DNA of 64,000 bases. It comes from Burkholderiaceae bacterium. GTDB lineage: Bacteria > Pseudomonadota > Gammaproteobacteria > Burkholderiales > Burkholderiaceae_E. The notes under the pieces are model-generated. The model saw only the letters and a program-made list of their open reading frames with translations, made no database searches and was not told where the DNA came from. Each line of letters opens with the position of its first letter. The first letter of the stretch is position 1. The stretch covers positions 49,254 to 113,253 of the forward strand of contig JAJPES010000048.1 in the NCBI GenBank assembly GCA_021166725.1, in the 5' to 3' direction. Made by a program: the position numbers and the translations under genes. Shown here piece by piece: positions 1 through 7,702 of this stretch.

Positions 1-126
1 CTGGAGGACTCGCTGCGACACGCGGTGGCGGCCGGCACCGCGGCGCTGCTCGCGCCGGGAACGAGCCTGGCGCACCACGCCGACATCGTCCGGCTGGCGC
101 CTGTCGTAGGGACCTCGCAATGCTAG
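1..126 (+). CDS. C-terminal end of a PfkB-family sugar kinase (partial)
   Basis: Only the last 41 codons lie in the window. The reading frame from base 1 ends with TAG at 124-126 and its residues ([16 protein letters not shown], then HADIVRL) resemble the C-terminal helix of PfkB-type 1-phosphofructokinase or 6-phosphofructokinase 2, where an AVAAG..A.LTPGTEL segment lines the ATP site. The stop overlaps the next start codon (ATG at 120), so it is probably co-transcribed with the metal ATPase. The exact sugar substrate cannot be decided from this fragment, and the family call rests on a short stretch. Confidence 0.5.
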   Translation: MEDSLRHAVAAGTAALLAPGTSLAHHADIVRLAPVVGTSQC

Positions 127-2249
127 GACACGAGGCCGCGGCCGTGGGGGGCACGATCTACACGTGCCCGATGCATCCCCAGATCCGCCGCAACGCGCCG
201 GGCAACTGCCCGATCTGCGGCATGGCGCTCGAGCCGCTGCTGCCCGGGCTCGACGACGAGGAGAACCCCGAGCTCGTCGATTTCCGCCGACGCTTCTGGT
301 GGACGCTGCCGCTCACGGGGATCGTCTTCGTGCTGGCGATGTTCGGCACGCGTCTCGGCTGGATGTCGCCCGCCATCCAGTCGTGGGTCGAGCTCGTCCT
401 GTCCACGCCGATCATCCTGTGGGCGGGATGGCCCTTCTTCGTGCGTTGCTGGCAGTCGATCCGCAACGCGAGCCCGAACATGTGGACGCTGATCGGGCTG
501 GGCACCGGCGCGGCCTACGCCTACAGCGTCGCGGCGACCGTGGCGCCGCACGGCTTCCCGCAGTCCTTCATCGAGCACGGCCGGGTCGGCGTTTACTTCG
601 AGGCCGCTGCGGTCATCGTCTCGCTCACGCTGCTCGGGCAGATCCTGGAGCTTCGCGCGCGCGGGCAGACTTCGTCGGCGCTGAAAGCGCTGCTCGGCCT
701 GGCACCGAAGACCGCGCGACGGGTGAACGCCGACGGCACCGAGGGCGACATCCCGCTCGCGCACGTCCACGTCGGCGACCGGCTGCGCGTGCGCCCCGGC
801 GAGAAGGTGCCGGTGGACGGCGTGGTGCTCGACGGCGAGAGCTCGATCGACGAATCGATGCTTACCGGCGAGCCGATGCCGGTGCGCAAGCAGCCGGGCG
901 ACAAGGTCGTCGGTGCGACCATCAACACGAGTGGCGCGCTCGTCATGCAGGCCGAGCGCGTCGGCTCGGAGACGATGCTGTCGCAGATCGTGGGCATGGT
1001 CGCGCAGGCGCAGCGCTCGCGCGCGCCGATGCAGCGGCTGGCCGACGTCGTCGCCGGCTGGTTCGTGCTCGTGGTGATCGCGATCGCGGTCCTCACCTTC
1101 TTCGTCTGGGGCTTCGTCGGCCCGCAGCCGAGTTGGGTCTTCGGCACACTGAATGCGTTGTCGGTGCTGATCATCGCGTGTCCGTGCGCACTGGGACTGG
1201 CCACGCCGATGTCGGTCATGGTGGCCACCGGCAAGGCGGCGACGCAGGGAATCCTCTTTCGCGACGCGGCTGCGATCGAGTCGTTTCGCACGATCGACAC
1301 CATCGTCGTCGACAAGACCGGCACGCTCACCGAAGGCAGGCCCGCCTTCGATCGGGTCGTCGCTACAGCGGGCCGCGAAGAAGCCGAAGTACTGCGGATC
1401 GCCGCCAGCCTCGACCAGGGCTCCGAGCATCCGCTCGCGCATGCGATCGTCGACGAGGCGCGGCGCCGCCGCCTCGTGCTGGTCGCGCCCGAAAGCTTCG
1501 AGTCGGCGAGCGGCATCGGCGTGCGCGGCGCCGTCGAAGGGCGCCACGTCGCGCTCGGCAACACCGCGCTGATGGACGAGGAGGGCGTCGACTACGCTGC
1601 GCTGACCGCCGATGCCGAGAAGCTGCGAGCGCAGGGCGCCAGCGTCATGTACCTTGCGATCGACGGCAAGGCGGCCGGCATTCTCGCCGTCTCCGACCCC
1701 ATCAAGGCGACGACCATGCAGGCCGTGCGGCAGTTGCGCGAGACGGGCCTGCATCTCGTGATGGCGACCGGCGACGGATGGACGACGGCGCGCGCGGTCG
1801 GCCGGAAGCTCGGCATCGACGAGGTGATCGGCGAAGTGAAGCCTGCCGACAAGGTCGCGCTGGTCGAGCGGCTGCAGGCCGAGGGGCGGCGCGTCGCGAT
1901 GGCCGGCGAAGGCATCAACGCCGCGCCGGCGCTCGCGCGCGCCGACATCGGCATTGCGATGGGCACCGGCACCGACGTCGCGATGGACGCGGGGCACGTC
2001 ACGCTGGTCAAGGGCGACCTGCGCGCCATCGCACGTGCGCGCAGGATCTCGACGGACACCGTGCGCAACATGCGCCAGAACCTGGGCTTCGCCCTCGTCT
2101 ACAACGCGCTCGGCGTGCCGATCGCAGCCGGCGTGCTTTACCCGGTGGTCGGGTTGCTGCTGTCGCCGATGATCGCGGCGGTCGCGATGAGCCTGAGCTC
2201 GGTGTCGGTCGTCTCGAATGCGCTGCGGCTGCGCGCCTCCGGGAGCTGA
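120..2249 (+). CDS. copA: Copper-type P1B heavy-metal translocating ATPase
   Basis: This 709-residue inner-membrane pump should use ATP to expel Cu(I)/Ag(I) from the cytoplasm. There is no HMA domain at the N-terminus; instead residues about 16-40 form a small heavy-metal-binding domain (TCPMHP...CPICGM). Visible P-type motifs are TGEP in the actuator domain, the intramembrane metal site C354-P-C356 and the phosphorylation motif with D398 (DKTGTLT). Odd points are TGDG in place of TGDN, common in this subgroup, and [10 protein letters not shown] (E597, A601) where almost all P-type ATPases have GDGINDAPAL. The start is fixed by the overlap with the upstream stop. A cytochrome c gene follows after 5 bases, and copper efflux genes lie nearby. 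Confidence 0.9.
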   Translation: MLGHEAAAVGGTIYTCPMHPQIRRNAPGNCPICGMALEPLLPGLDDEENPELVDFRRRFWWTLPLTGIVFVLAMFGTRLGWMSPAIQSWVELVLSTPIILWAGWPFFVRCWQSIRNASPNMWTLIGLGTGAAYAYSVAATVAPHGFPQSFIEHGRVGVYFEAAAVIVSLTLLGQILELRARGQTSSALKALLGLAPKTARRVNADGTEGDIPLAHVHVGDRLRVRPGEKVPVDGVVLDGESSIDESMLTGEPMPVRKQPGDKVVGATINTSGALVMQAERVGSETMLSQIVGMVAQAQRSRAPMQRLADVVAGWFVLVVIAIAVLTFFVWGFVGPQPSWVFGTLNALSVLIIACPCALGLATPMSVMVATGKAATQGILFRDAAAIESFRTIDTIVVDKTGTLTEGRPAFDRVVATAGREEAEVLRIAASLDQGSEHPLAHAIVDEARRRRLVLVAPESFESASGIGVRGAVEGRHVALGNTALMDEEGVDYAALTADAEKLRAQGASVMYLAIDGKAAGILAVSDPIKATTMQAVRQLRETGLHLVMATGDGWTTARAVGRKLGIDEVIGEVKPADKVALVERLQAEGRRVAMAGEGINAAPALARADIGIAMGTGTDVAMDAGHVTLVKGDLRAIARARRISTDTVRNMRQNLGFALVYNALGVPIAAGVLYPVVGLLLSPMIAAVAMSLSSVSVVSNALRLRASGS

Positions 2250-2254
2250 CGCGG

Positions 2255-2713
2255 ATGGCGCGATGGACGTGGACGCTGCTCGTGCTTCTCTTGGTCGTCG
2301 CTGCCGCGCTTGGATGGCAGCAGTTGCGCAGCGTGCCGACCGACTGGATCACGACGCAGGACAACAAGGTTCTCGCGCAGGGGCGCGAGATCTACGATCG
2401 CTACTGCGCGAGCTGCCACGGAGCGAATCTCGAAGGCCAGCCCGACTGGACGAAGCGGCTCGCTTCCGGGCGCATGCCGGCGCCGCCGCACGACGCGAGC
2501 GGCCATACCTGGCATCACCCGTCGCCAGTGCTGTTCGGCATCGTGAAGGAGGGGGTGACGAAGTACGCTCCGCCCGGTTACGAAAGCGACATGCCGGCCT
2601 TCGAAGGAACGCTCACCGATGCGCAGATCCGCGCCGTGCTCGCGTACATCCGTTCCACGTGGCCGGACGACGTGAAGCGGCGCCACGCGGAGATCGACGC
2701 GCGCAACCGCTGA
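2255..2713 (+). CDS. Membrane-anchored monohaem cytochrome c
   Basis: A 152-residue protein with an N-terminal hydrophobic segment (about residues 5-19) that is a signal anchor, followed by a cytochrome c fold. The haem site CASCH lies near residue 50 and a methionine-containing segment (SDMPAFEGTLTD) near residue 115 offers the distal ligand, as in class I cytochromes. It starts 5 bases after the copper ATPase, so the two probably share a transcript. Small cytochromes of this kind accompany copper-resistance genes and may oxidise or sense periplasmic copper or feed terminal oxidases; the sequence does not say which. The family assignment is firm, the role is inferred. Confidence 0.8.
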   Translation: MARWTWTLLVLLLVVAAALGWQQLRSVPTDWITTQDNKVLAQGREIYDRYCASCHGANLEGQPDWTKRLASGRMPAPPHDASGHTWHHPSPVLFGIVKEGVTKYAPPGYESDMPAFEGTLTDAQIRAVLAYIRSTWPDDVKRRHAEIDARNR

Positions 2714-2738
2714 TCTCGCCCCGTGTGTCCGGGAACGC

Positions 2739-4136
2739 TCACGAGGTCGGCAAGGAAAACGCGAAGCGGAAGATCCCGTCCGTGCTGGACGCGGAGATCG
2801 ATCCGCCGTGCGCCTCGACGATCGACTTCGTGATCGCCAGCCCCAGCCCGGCGCCTTCGCCCTCCTTCCTGCGCGAGGCGTCGACCCGGTAGAAGCGATC
2901 GAACAGCCGCCGAAGATGCTCCGGCTCGATCGGCGATCCCGGGTTCTCGACGCTCAATTCCGTCTGCCCGGAGTCGCTCGTGGCGATGCGCACGCGAACC
3001 TCGCCGCCGTGCTGCGTATGGCGGATGGCGTTCGACAGCAGGTTGCTGATCGCTCTTCGCAGCATGTCCCGATCGGCGCGTGCGTGACCTCCTCCGGCGA
3101 ACACCAGGCGCACGCCACGCTCCTCGGCCAGCGCCTCGTAGAAAGCGAACAGGCTGTGGACTTCGCAGGCGAGGTCGACCCGTTCGGTTCGCGTAGCGAT
3201 CAGCCCGTTGTCCGCCTTGGCGAGGAACAGCATGTCGGAGGTCATCTGCGACAGCCGCTCGTATTCCTCGAGGTTCGAGTACAGGATCTCGCGGTATTCG
3301 TCGGCACTGCGCGCCTTTGCCAGAGCCACCTGCGTCTGCGTCATCAGGTTGCTGATCGGCGTGCGCAGCTCGTGAGCGAGATCCGACGAGAAGTCGGACA
3401 GCCGCCGGAACGAGTCTTCCAGGCGCTCCAGCATTTCGTTGAAGGCCACGGCGAGCGGCGCCAGTTCCTGCGGAACCGCATCGGGCGGCAGCCGTTCGCC
3501 CAGTCGGTCCGCAGAGGTACGCTGCATCACCTCCAGCGCCTTTCGCGCGGGTGACAGGCCGCGGCGCGCCGATAGCCAGCCGAGCAAGGCCGAGAGCGCG
3601 ATGCCGACGCCCACGGCGAGCCACAGGCTGTGGCGGAATTCGCTCATGAATTCGCGGTGGAAACCGATGTCGAGCGCGACGACGATGGTCGCGGGGCGCG
3701 CTCCGGCGATACCGGTCTTCGCGGTGGCGGACAGGAAGCGAAAGGTCCGCCCGTCGTGCTCGATCACTCGCGGCGCGCTCGTGTCCGTTTCGGCGCCGGC
3801 GTCGACGATGATTGTCCGCCCGGCGGCGAATGCGAAGCCTTCGGAGGTGTACAGCGGCCGACCGTCAGGCGCGGAAACGATGACGAAAAGATCGTGGTGC
3901 CCGACGAGCGCCTCGGTCAGGGTGGCAGGGACGGTCTCCAGTTCGGCTGTAGTGCTCGCTTTCGCGAGCACGTTTCGCACCAGCTCGAGCTTGCCTTCGA
4001 GCACGATCCGGTCCTGCTCGGCCAGGTGCGCCTCGAGCAGTCGGCCGACGAAGTACCCGCCGAACAGCAGCACGGCGGTCGATGCGATCGAAAAATACAG
4101 CGTGAGCCTGAAGGTGATCGAACGACGGAGCATCAC
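2739..4136 (-). CDS. Heavy-metal sensor histidine kinase (CusS/CopS type)
   Basis: A 465-residue membrane kinase. Residues about 9-31 are the first membrane helix, then a periplasmic sensor region to about residue 165, a second helix with LLGWLSAR, a HAMP linker, and HisKA with the phospho-accepting H255 in [12 protein letters not shown]. The HATPase_c domain shows [10 protein letters not shown], a DRFYR box and GAGLGLAI. In CusS and CopS relatives the periplasmic part binds Cu(I) or Ag(I). Its start codon overlaps the response-regulator stop by the ATGA arrangement, so they form one operon read away from the efflux genes. The kinase looks intact, but its partner is deleted for the phospho-acceptor, so the signal may have nowhere to go unless another regulator serves. 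Confidence 0.88.
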   Translation of the reverse strand: MMLRRSITFRLTLYFSIASTAVLLFGGYFVGRLLEAHLAEQDRIVLEGKLELVRNVLAKASTTAELETVPATLTEALVGHHDLFVIVSAPDGRPLYTSEGFAFAAGRTIIVDAGAETDTSAPRVIEHDGRTFRFLSATAKTGIAGARPATIVVALDIGFHREFMSEFRHSLWLAVGVGIALSALLGWLSARRGLSPARKALEVMQRTSADRLGERLPPDAVPQELAPLAVAFNEMLERLEDSFRRLSDFSSDLAHELRTPISNLMTQTQVALAKARSADEYREILYSNLEEYERLSQMTSDMLFLAKADNGLIATRTERVDLACEVHSLFAFYEALAEERGVRLVFAGGGHARADRDMLRRAISNLLSNAIRHTQHGGEVRVRIATSDSGQTELSVENPGSPIEPEHLRRLFDRFYRVDASRRKEGEGAGLGLAITKSIVEAHGGSISASSTDGIFRFAFSLPTS

Positions 4137-4625
4137 ATCGGCTCCGGTGCCTCGATCACGTAGCCCATTCCGCGCACCGTGCGGATCAGTTTCGGCTCGA
4201 AGTCGTCATCGACCTTGGCGCGCAGCCGGCGCACCGCCACCTCGATGACGTTCGTATCGCTGTCGAAGTTCATGTCCCATACCTGCGAGGCGATCAGCGA
4301 GCGTGGCAGCACCTCGCCCTGCCGGCGCAGCAGCAACTCGAGCAGCGCGAACTCCTTTGCGGTAAGGTCGATCCGCCGGCCCGAGCGAACGACCCGTCGT
4401 CGCAGCAAGTCAAGCTCGAGATCGGCGACCTGCAGCCGCTGCTGATCGCGGCCCAGTCCGCGTCGCAGCAGTGTGCGCACGCGGGCGAGCAGCTCGGAGA
4501 AGGCGAAGGGCTTGACCAGGTAGTCGTCCGCTCCGAGTTCGAGCCCCTTGACGCGGTCGTCGACCTCGTCTCGCGCGGTGATATTCGCCCGTCTTGCGTT
4601 CGTCCTCGACGATGAGGATCTTCAT
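4133..4625 (-). pseudogene. Broken heavy-metal response regulator (CusR/CopR type)
   Basis: The gene opens normally with [15 protein letters not shown], the N-terminus of OmpR-type metal regulators. It then jumps to what should be the end of the receiver domain, and only in another frame: [10 protein letters not shown], then [20 protein letters not shown], continuing into a complete winged-helix domain ending at 4133. About 190 bases are missing compared with a usual 225-230 codon gene. The lost part includes the phospho-acceptor aspartate and most of the receiver, and the junction near base 4580 shifts the frame. A downstream in-frame start near 4480 could still give a free DNA-binding domain. 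The deletion could be natural or an assembly error. Confidence 0.85.
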
Positions 4626-4666
4626 CGCGCCTTCGCCTTGCCTTCCTTACTCTCGGTGCAGGTATT

Positions 4667-4682
4667 GTGCAGCGCGCTGCAC
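4667..4682. promoter_or_regulatory. 16-bp perfect palindrome between regulator and efflux operon
   Basis: GTGCAGCGCGCTGCAC reads identically on both strands. It lies in the 124-base gap between the divergent regulator and outer-membrane factor genes, 42 bases from the regulator start. Its position fits an operator, but its GC-only core could also be chance in GC-rich DNA. No known binding protein is assigned. Confidence 0.4.
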
Positions 4683-4695
4683 GAGAGCGACTGCC

Positions 4696-4713
4696 GATTA
4701 CGAAGATGTAATG
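4696..4713. promoter_or_regulatory. Candidate metal-regulator (CusR/CopR-like) operator
   Basis: The inverted repeat ATTAC-N6-GTAAT (4697-4712) stands out in GC-rich DNA. It lies 37 bases before the chosen start of the efflux operon. Half-sites with TTAC and GTAA are usual for CusR/CopR/CzcR-type response regulators, so this is the likely target of the regulator whose gene is broken next door. Binding is inferred from position and symmetry only. Confidence 0.55.
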
Positions 4714-4749
4714 CGGCGGTCAGCGAAGCGTGGGCTGCCCGCCGTCACG

Positions 4750-5973
4750 ATGGCAGCCATGCGACTTCCACCGATCGCGCATCTCTGCACGGCGCTCGCG
4801 CTGCTGCTGCTCGTGCTTTCACCGGCAGCGCGCGCGCAGGCGCTGGCAGACGCGATCGCGCAGGCGTGGTCGCGCACTCCGCTCGTCGCGCCGCTCGTTG
4901 CGCGCGAGGACGAAGCCCGCGCGCGCCTCGAGCTCGCCGATCGCTTCATCCCGGGCGCGCCCTCGGCGTCGGTGGGCGTGCTCGACGATCGGTTCCATCG
5001 CGACGAAGGCGCCCGGAAGTGGGAAGTGGAACTCGGCGTTCCGCTGTGGCTTCCGGGACAGCAGGCGGCGCGGCAGGTCGAGGCGCGGTTGCTGCAGGAA
5101 CAGGTGCCTGTGCAAAGGGCGCTGTTGCGTTGGACGGTCTCGGGCGAGGTGCGCATGCGCTGGTGGGCGCTCGCTGCGGCTCGTGCAGCGCGCGATCTCG
5201 CATCGCGCCGCGCGGAGACCGCGCGTGCGCTCGAATCGAACGTGATGCGACGCCTCGAAACCGGCGACCTGGCGCGAATGGATGCGAACCTGGCGCGCAA
5301 TGAGCGTCTCGCGGCCGACGCCGAAGCGGTGCAGGCGCAGGCGCTGGTGCGAACGCAGGAAGCGAGTCTGAGCGCGATGACCGGCGTCGACGCGCCGTCG
5401 GTGCTCCCCGGCGAAACGGTAGTCCTGCCGTCGCCGGCGTTGGAGGAGCACCCGCAGTGGCGGGCAGTGAGCGCCGCAGCACGCGCAGCCGATGCCGCGC
5501 TGCTCGCCACGGTCAAATCCGATCGCGCCGCGCCGCGCGTGACACTGCGCATGGAGCGCGACCGCGGCGCCATCGCGGAGCCGTTCTCCAACGCAGTGGG
5601 CATCCGGGTCAGCGTGCCCTTTTCCTGGGAGCCGCAGATGCGGCAGCAGGCGGCTGCGGCACGCGCGGAACGCCTGCGCACCGATGCCGAACTGGCGACG
5701 CTTCGCCTTCGCCTGCAGGCCGCCGTCGACAGCGCGCGCGCCGAGCTCGAGGCAGCGCAACGCCTACTCGAGCTCGCGAGCGACCGGCAGGCAGCGACCA
5801 CCGACAACCTGCAGCTTGCCGAGCGTGCGTTCTCGCTCGGCGAGACCGACCTGACGTCGCTGCTTCGCGTTCGTGCTTCCGCGCTCGAGGCGGACCTGTT
5901 CGAAGCGCGCCAGCGTATCGCGCTCGAGGCGGCCCGCTCGCAACTGAACCAGGCTCTCGGAGTGGTGCCATGA
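4750..5973 (+). CDS. Outer-membrane factor of an RND metal efflux system (TolC/CusC family)
   Basis: A 407-residue TolC-family protein that should form the outer-membrane channel of the tripartite pump encoded downstream. A signal peptide (HLCTALALLLLVLSPAARAQA) is followed by long alanine-, arginine- and glutamate-rich helices in two related halves, typical of outer-membrane efflux proteins. ATG codons at 4711, 4750 and 4759 are all in frame; 4750 or 4759 gives the best signal peptide, and no clear ribosome site decides between them. The stop overlaps the next start (ATGA at 5970). The operon is divergent from the sensor kinase pair and has a candidate operator in front. Confidence 0.85.
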   Translation: MAAMRLPPIAHLCTALALLLLVLSPAARAQALADAIAQAWSRTPLVAPLVAREDEARARLELADRFIPGAPSASVGVLDDRFHRDEGARKWEVELGVPLWLPGQQAARQVEARLLQEQVPVQRALLRWTVSGEVRMRWWALAAARAARDLASRRAETARALESNVMRRLETGDLARMDANLARNERLAADAEAVQAQALVRTQEASLSAMTGVDAPSVLPGETVVLPSPALEEHPQWRAVSAAARAADAALLATVKSDRAAPRVTLRMERDRGAIAEPFSNAVGIRVSVPFSWEPQMRQQAAAARAERLRTDAELATLRLRLQAAVDSARAELEAAQRLLELASDRQAATTDNLQLAERAFSLGETDLTSLLRVRASALEADLFEARQRIALEAARSQLNQALGVVP

Positions 5974-6632
5974 GTCGCTTTCTCCCATCCGTCGTTGCCG
6001 CGATGTTCGTGCTGCCAGTGACCGCGCACGAAGGCGAGGACCACGGTGCCGCCGCTGCGGCGACGGGCTTGGCCGTCGAGATCGGACCGCGTGCGGCAAC
6101 CGCCACCGAATTGTTCGAGCTCGTGGCAGTGGCGTCGGGCGACCACCTCACCCTGTATCTCGATCGCTTCGCGACGAACGAACCCGTCTCGGGCGCGAAG
6201 ATCGAAATCGACCAGGGCGCGGCCACGACGATCGCCCGGGAACTCGAGGCCGGCGTGTACCAGGCGAGCGCGGGCGAGTGGAGGCAGTCGGGGCCGCACG
6301 CGTTGACGATCGCCGTCCAGGCCGGCGAAGACGCCGATCTCCTGTCGATCACCGTCGAAGCCCCGGCGCAGGACGCCGGCGTTTCATCGACGTCGTCTTC
6401 ATTCGGCGACTCTGCATCTCGGGCATGGCGCAGTCCGCTCGTCTGGGGCGCTTCGGGTGTAGTCCTGCTGACGGCTGCGGGTGTGGTCGCGTTGCGCCGC
6501 GAGGGTGCCGAGTCGAGCTCGAAGGAGACCCGACGAGATGACTTCGAACCGTCCGCGTCTGCCGCCGCTTTCGCGCGTTCTCGCATTGACTCTCGCCGTC
6601 GCCTTCGGCGTTCCGTCCGCGGTCGCCCATGA
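5970..6632 (+). CDS. Small periplasmic/membrane protein with HEGEDH motif, RND operon
   Basis: A 220-residue protein with a signal peptide ending VTAHEGEDHG, so the mature N-terminus would be His/acidic, a plausible metal site. The middle region looks like a beta-rich periplasmic domain, and a single membrane helix near residues 148-165 (WGASGVVLLTAAGVVAL) is followed by a basic tail. Proteins like it sit between the channel and adaptor genes of heavy-metal RND operons; I know no proven function. It overlaps the upstream stop by 4 bases and runs 95 bases into the following adaptor gene, unusually long for this operon, so the true C-terminus may be shorter if there is a frameshift. Confidence 0.6.
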   Translation: MSRFLPSVVAAMFVLPVTAHEGEDHGAAAAATGLAVEIGPRAATATELFELVAVASGDHLTLYLDRFATNEPVSGAKIEIDQGAATTIARELEAGVYQASAGEWRQSGPHALTIAVQAGEDADLLSITVEAPAQDAGVSSTSSSFGDSASRAWRSPLVWGASGVVLLTAAGVVALRREGAESSSKETRRDDFEPSASAAAFARSRIDSRRRLRRSVRGRP

Positions 6633-7701
6633 AGGCGAGGACCACTCGCAGCCGGCCGCTGCTGCAACGCCTGCAGCCGACCCTGCACCGTCTTCGGGCA
6701 TCGATGTGGCGTCCCCCAGGCGCGAAGCCGATGGCAGCGTCTTCCTGCCGAAGCTCACGCAGTATCGGATCGAGGTGCGCACTCGGGTGGTCGAGGCCTC
6801 GTCGATTCCGGTGACTGTCGAACTCGCCGGCAGGGTGGTCGCCGATCCCAACGCCGGGGGCCGCGTGCAGCCGACGCAGACGGGTCGCATCGAAGCCGGC
6901 CCCGAAGGCCTGCCGGTGCTCGGGCAGCGCGTGACGAAGGGGGAGGTGCTGGCCTTCGTCGAACCGTCGATCGGCAGCCTCGAGCGTGCCAACCGGCAAT
7001 CGGAGCTCGCCGCGCTCGACGCCCAGCTCGCGATCGCCCGCAGCAGGGCCGCACGCTACGAGCAGCTCGACGGCGCAATTCCCCGCAAGGACGTCGAGGC
7101 CGCGCGCATCGAGGTGCAGTCCCTGCTTTCGCGCCGCAAAGCCATTGCCGCCGGACTTGTCGCGCGCGAGTCGCTGCGCGCACCGGTCTCGGGCGTAGTG
7201 AGCGCGACATCCATCGTCGCCGGGCAGATCGTCGAGCCGCGCGAGGTCCTGATCGAGCTCGTCGATCCGTCGCGCCTGGCGATCGAAGCGCTCGCCTACG
7301 ACGCTGCGCTCGCCGCAGAGGTTTCCGCTGCAAGTGCAAGCGTCGGTGCGAAACCGCTCGAGCTCGAGTTCGTCGGCGCCGGACGGCAGCTGCGCGGACA
7401 GGCGCTGCCGCTGCTTTTCCGAGCGAGGACGAAGAACGTGCCGCTGGCAATCGGACAGCCCTTGCAGGTGATCGCGCGCACTGCGCAAACGCGGCAAGGC
7501 TTCGCCGTCGGCCGGCAGGCGCTGGTGCGCGACCGCTCGGGCGAGCACATCGTCTGGGTGCACGAATCCGCCGAACGCTTCGTGCCGCGCCGCGTCGCCT
7601 TCGAGCCGCTGGATGCCGACACGGTCGTCGTGACTTCGGGCCTGGCAGCGCGCGATCGCGTCGTCGTCGTGGGTGCGAGTCTCCTCGCGCAGGTGCGCTG
7701 A
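6538..7701 (+). CDS. RND efflux periplasmic adaptor (CusB/CzcB family)
   Basis: A 387-residue membrane-fusion protein linking the inner-membrane pump to the outer-membrane channel. A signal peptide ends in SAVAHEGEDH, the same six residues as in the preceding protein. The lipoyl-like halves (GRVVADPNAGGRVQPTQTGRIE and LRAPVSGVVSATSIVAGQIV) flank a short coiled hairpin at about residues 135-205, and a beta-barrel and membrane-proximal region follow. The start at 6538 has an AAGGAGA ribosome site at a good distance; an upstream in-frame ATG lacks a signal peptide. It ends one base before the GTG of the pump gene. Confidence 0.87.
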   Translation: MTSNRPRLPPLSRVLALTLAVAFGVPSAVAHEGEDHSQPAAAATPAADPAPSSGIDVASPRREADGSVFLPKLTQYRIEVRTRVVEASSIPVTVELAGRVVADPNAGGRVQPTQTGRIEAGPEGLPVLGQRVTKGEVLAFVEPSIGSLERANRQSELAALDAQLAIARSRAARYEQLDGAIPRKDVEAARIEVQSLLSRRKAIAAGLVARESLRAPVSGVVSATSIVAGQIVEPREVLIELVDPSRLAIEALAYDAALAAEVSAASASVGAKPLELEFVGAGRQLRGQALPLLFRARTKNVPLAIGQPLQVIARTAQTRQGFAVGRQALVRDRSGEHIVWVHESAERFVPRRVAFEPLDADTVVVTSGLAARDRVVVVGASLLAQVR

Positions 7702-7702
7702 A

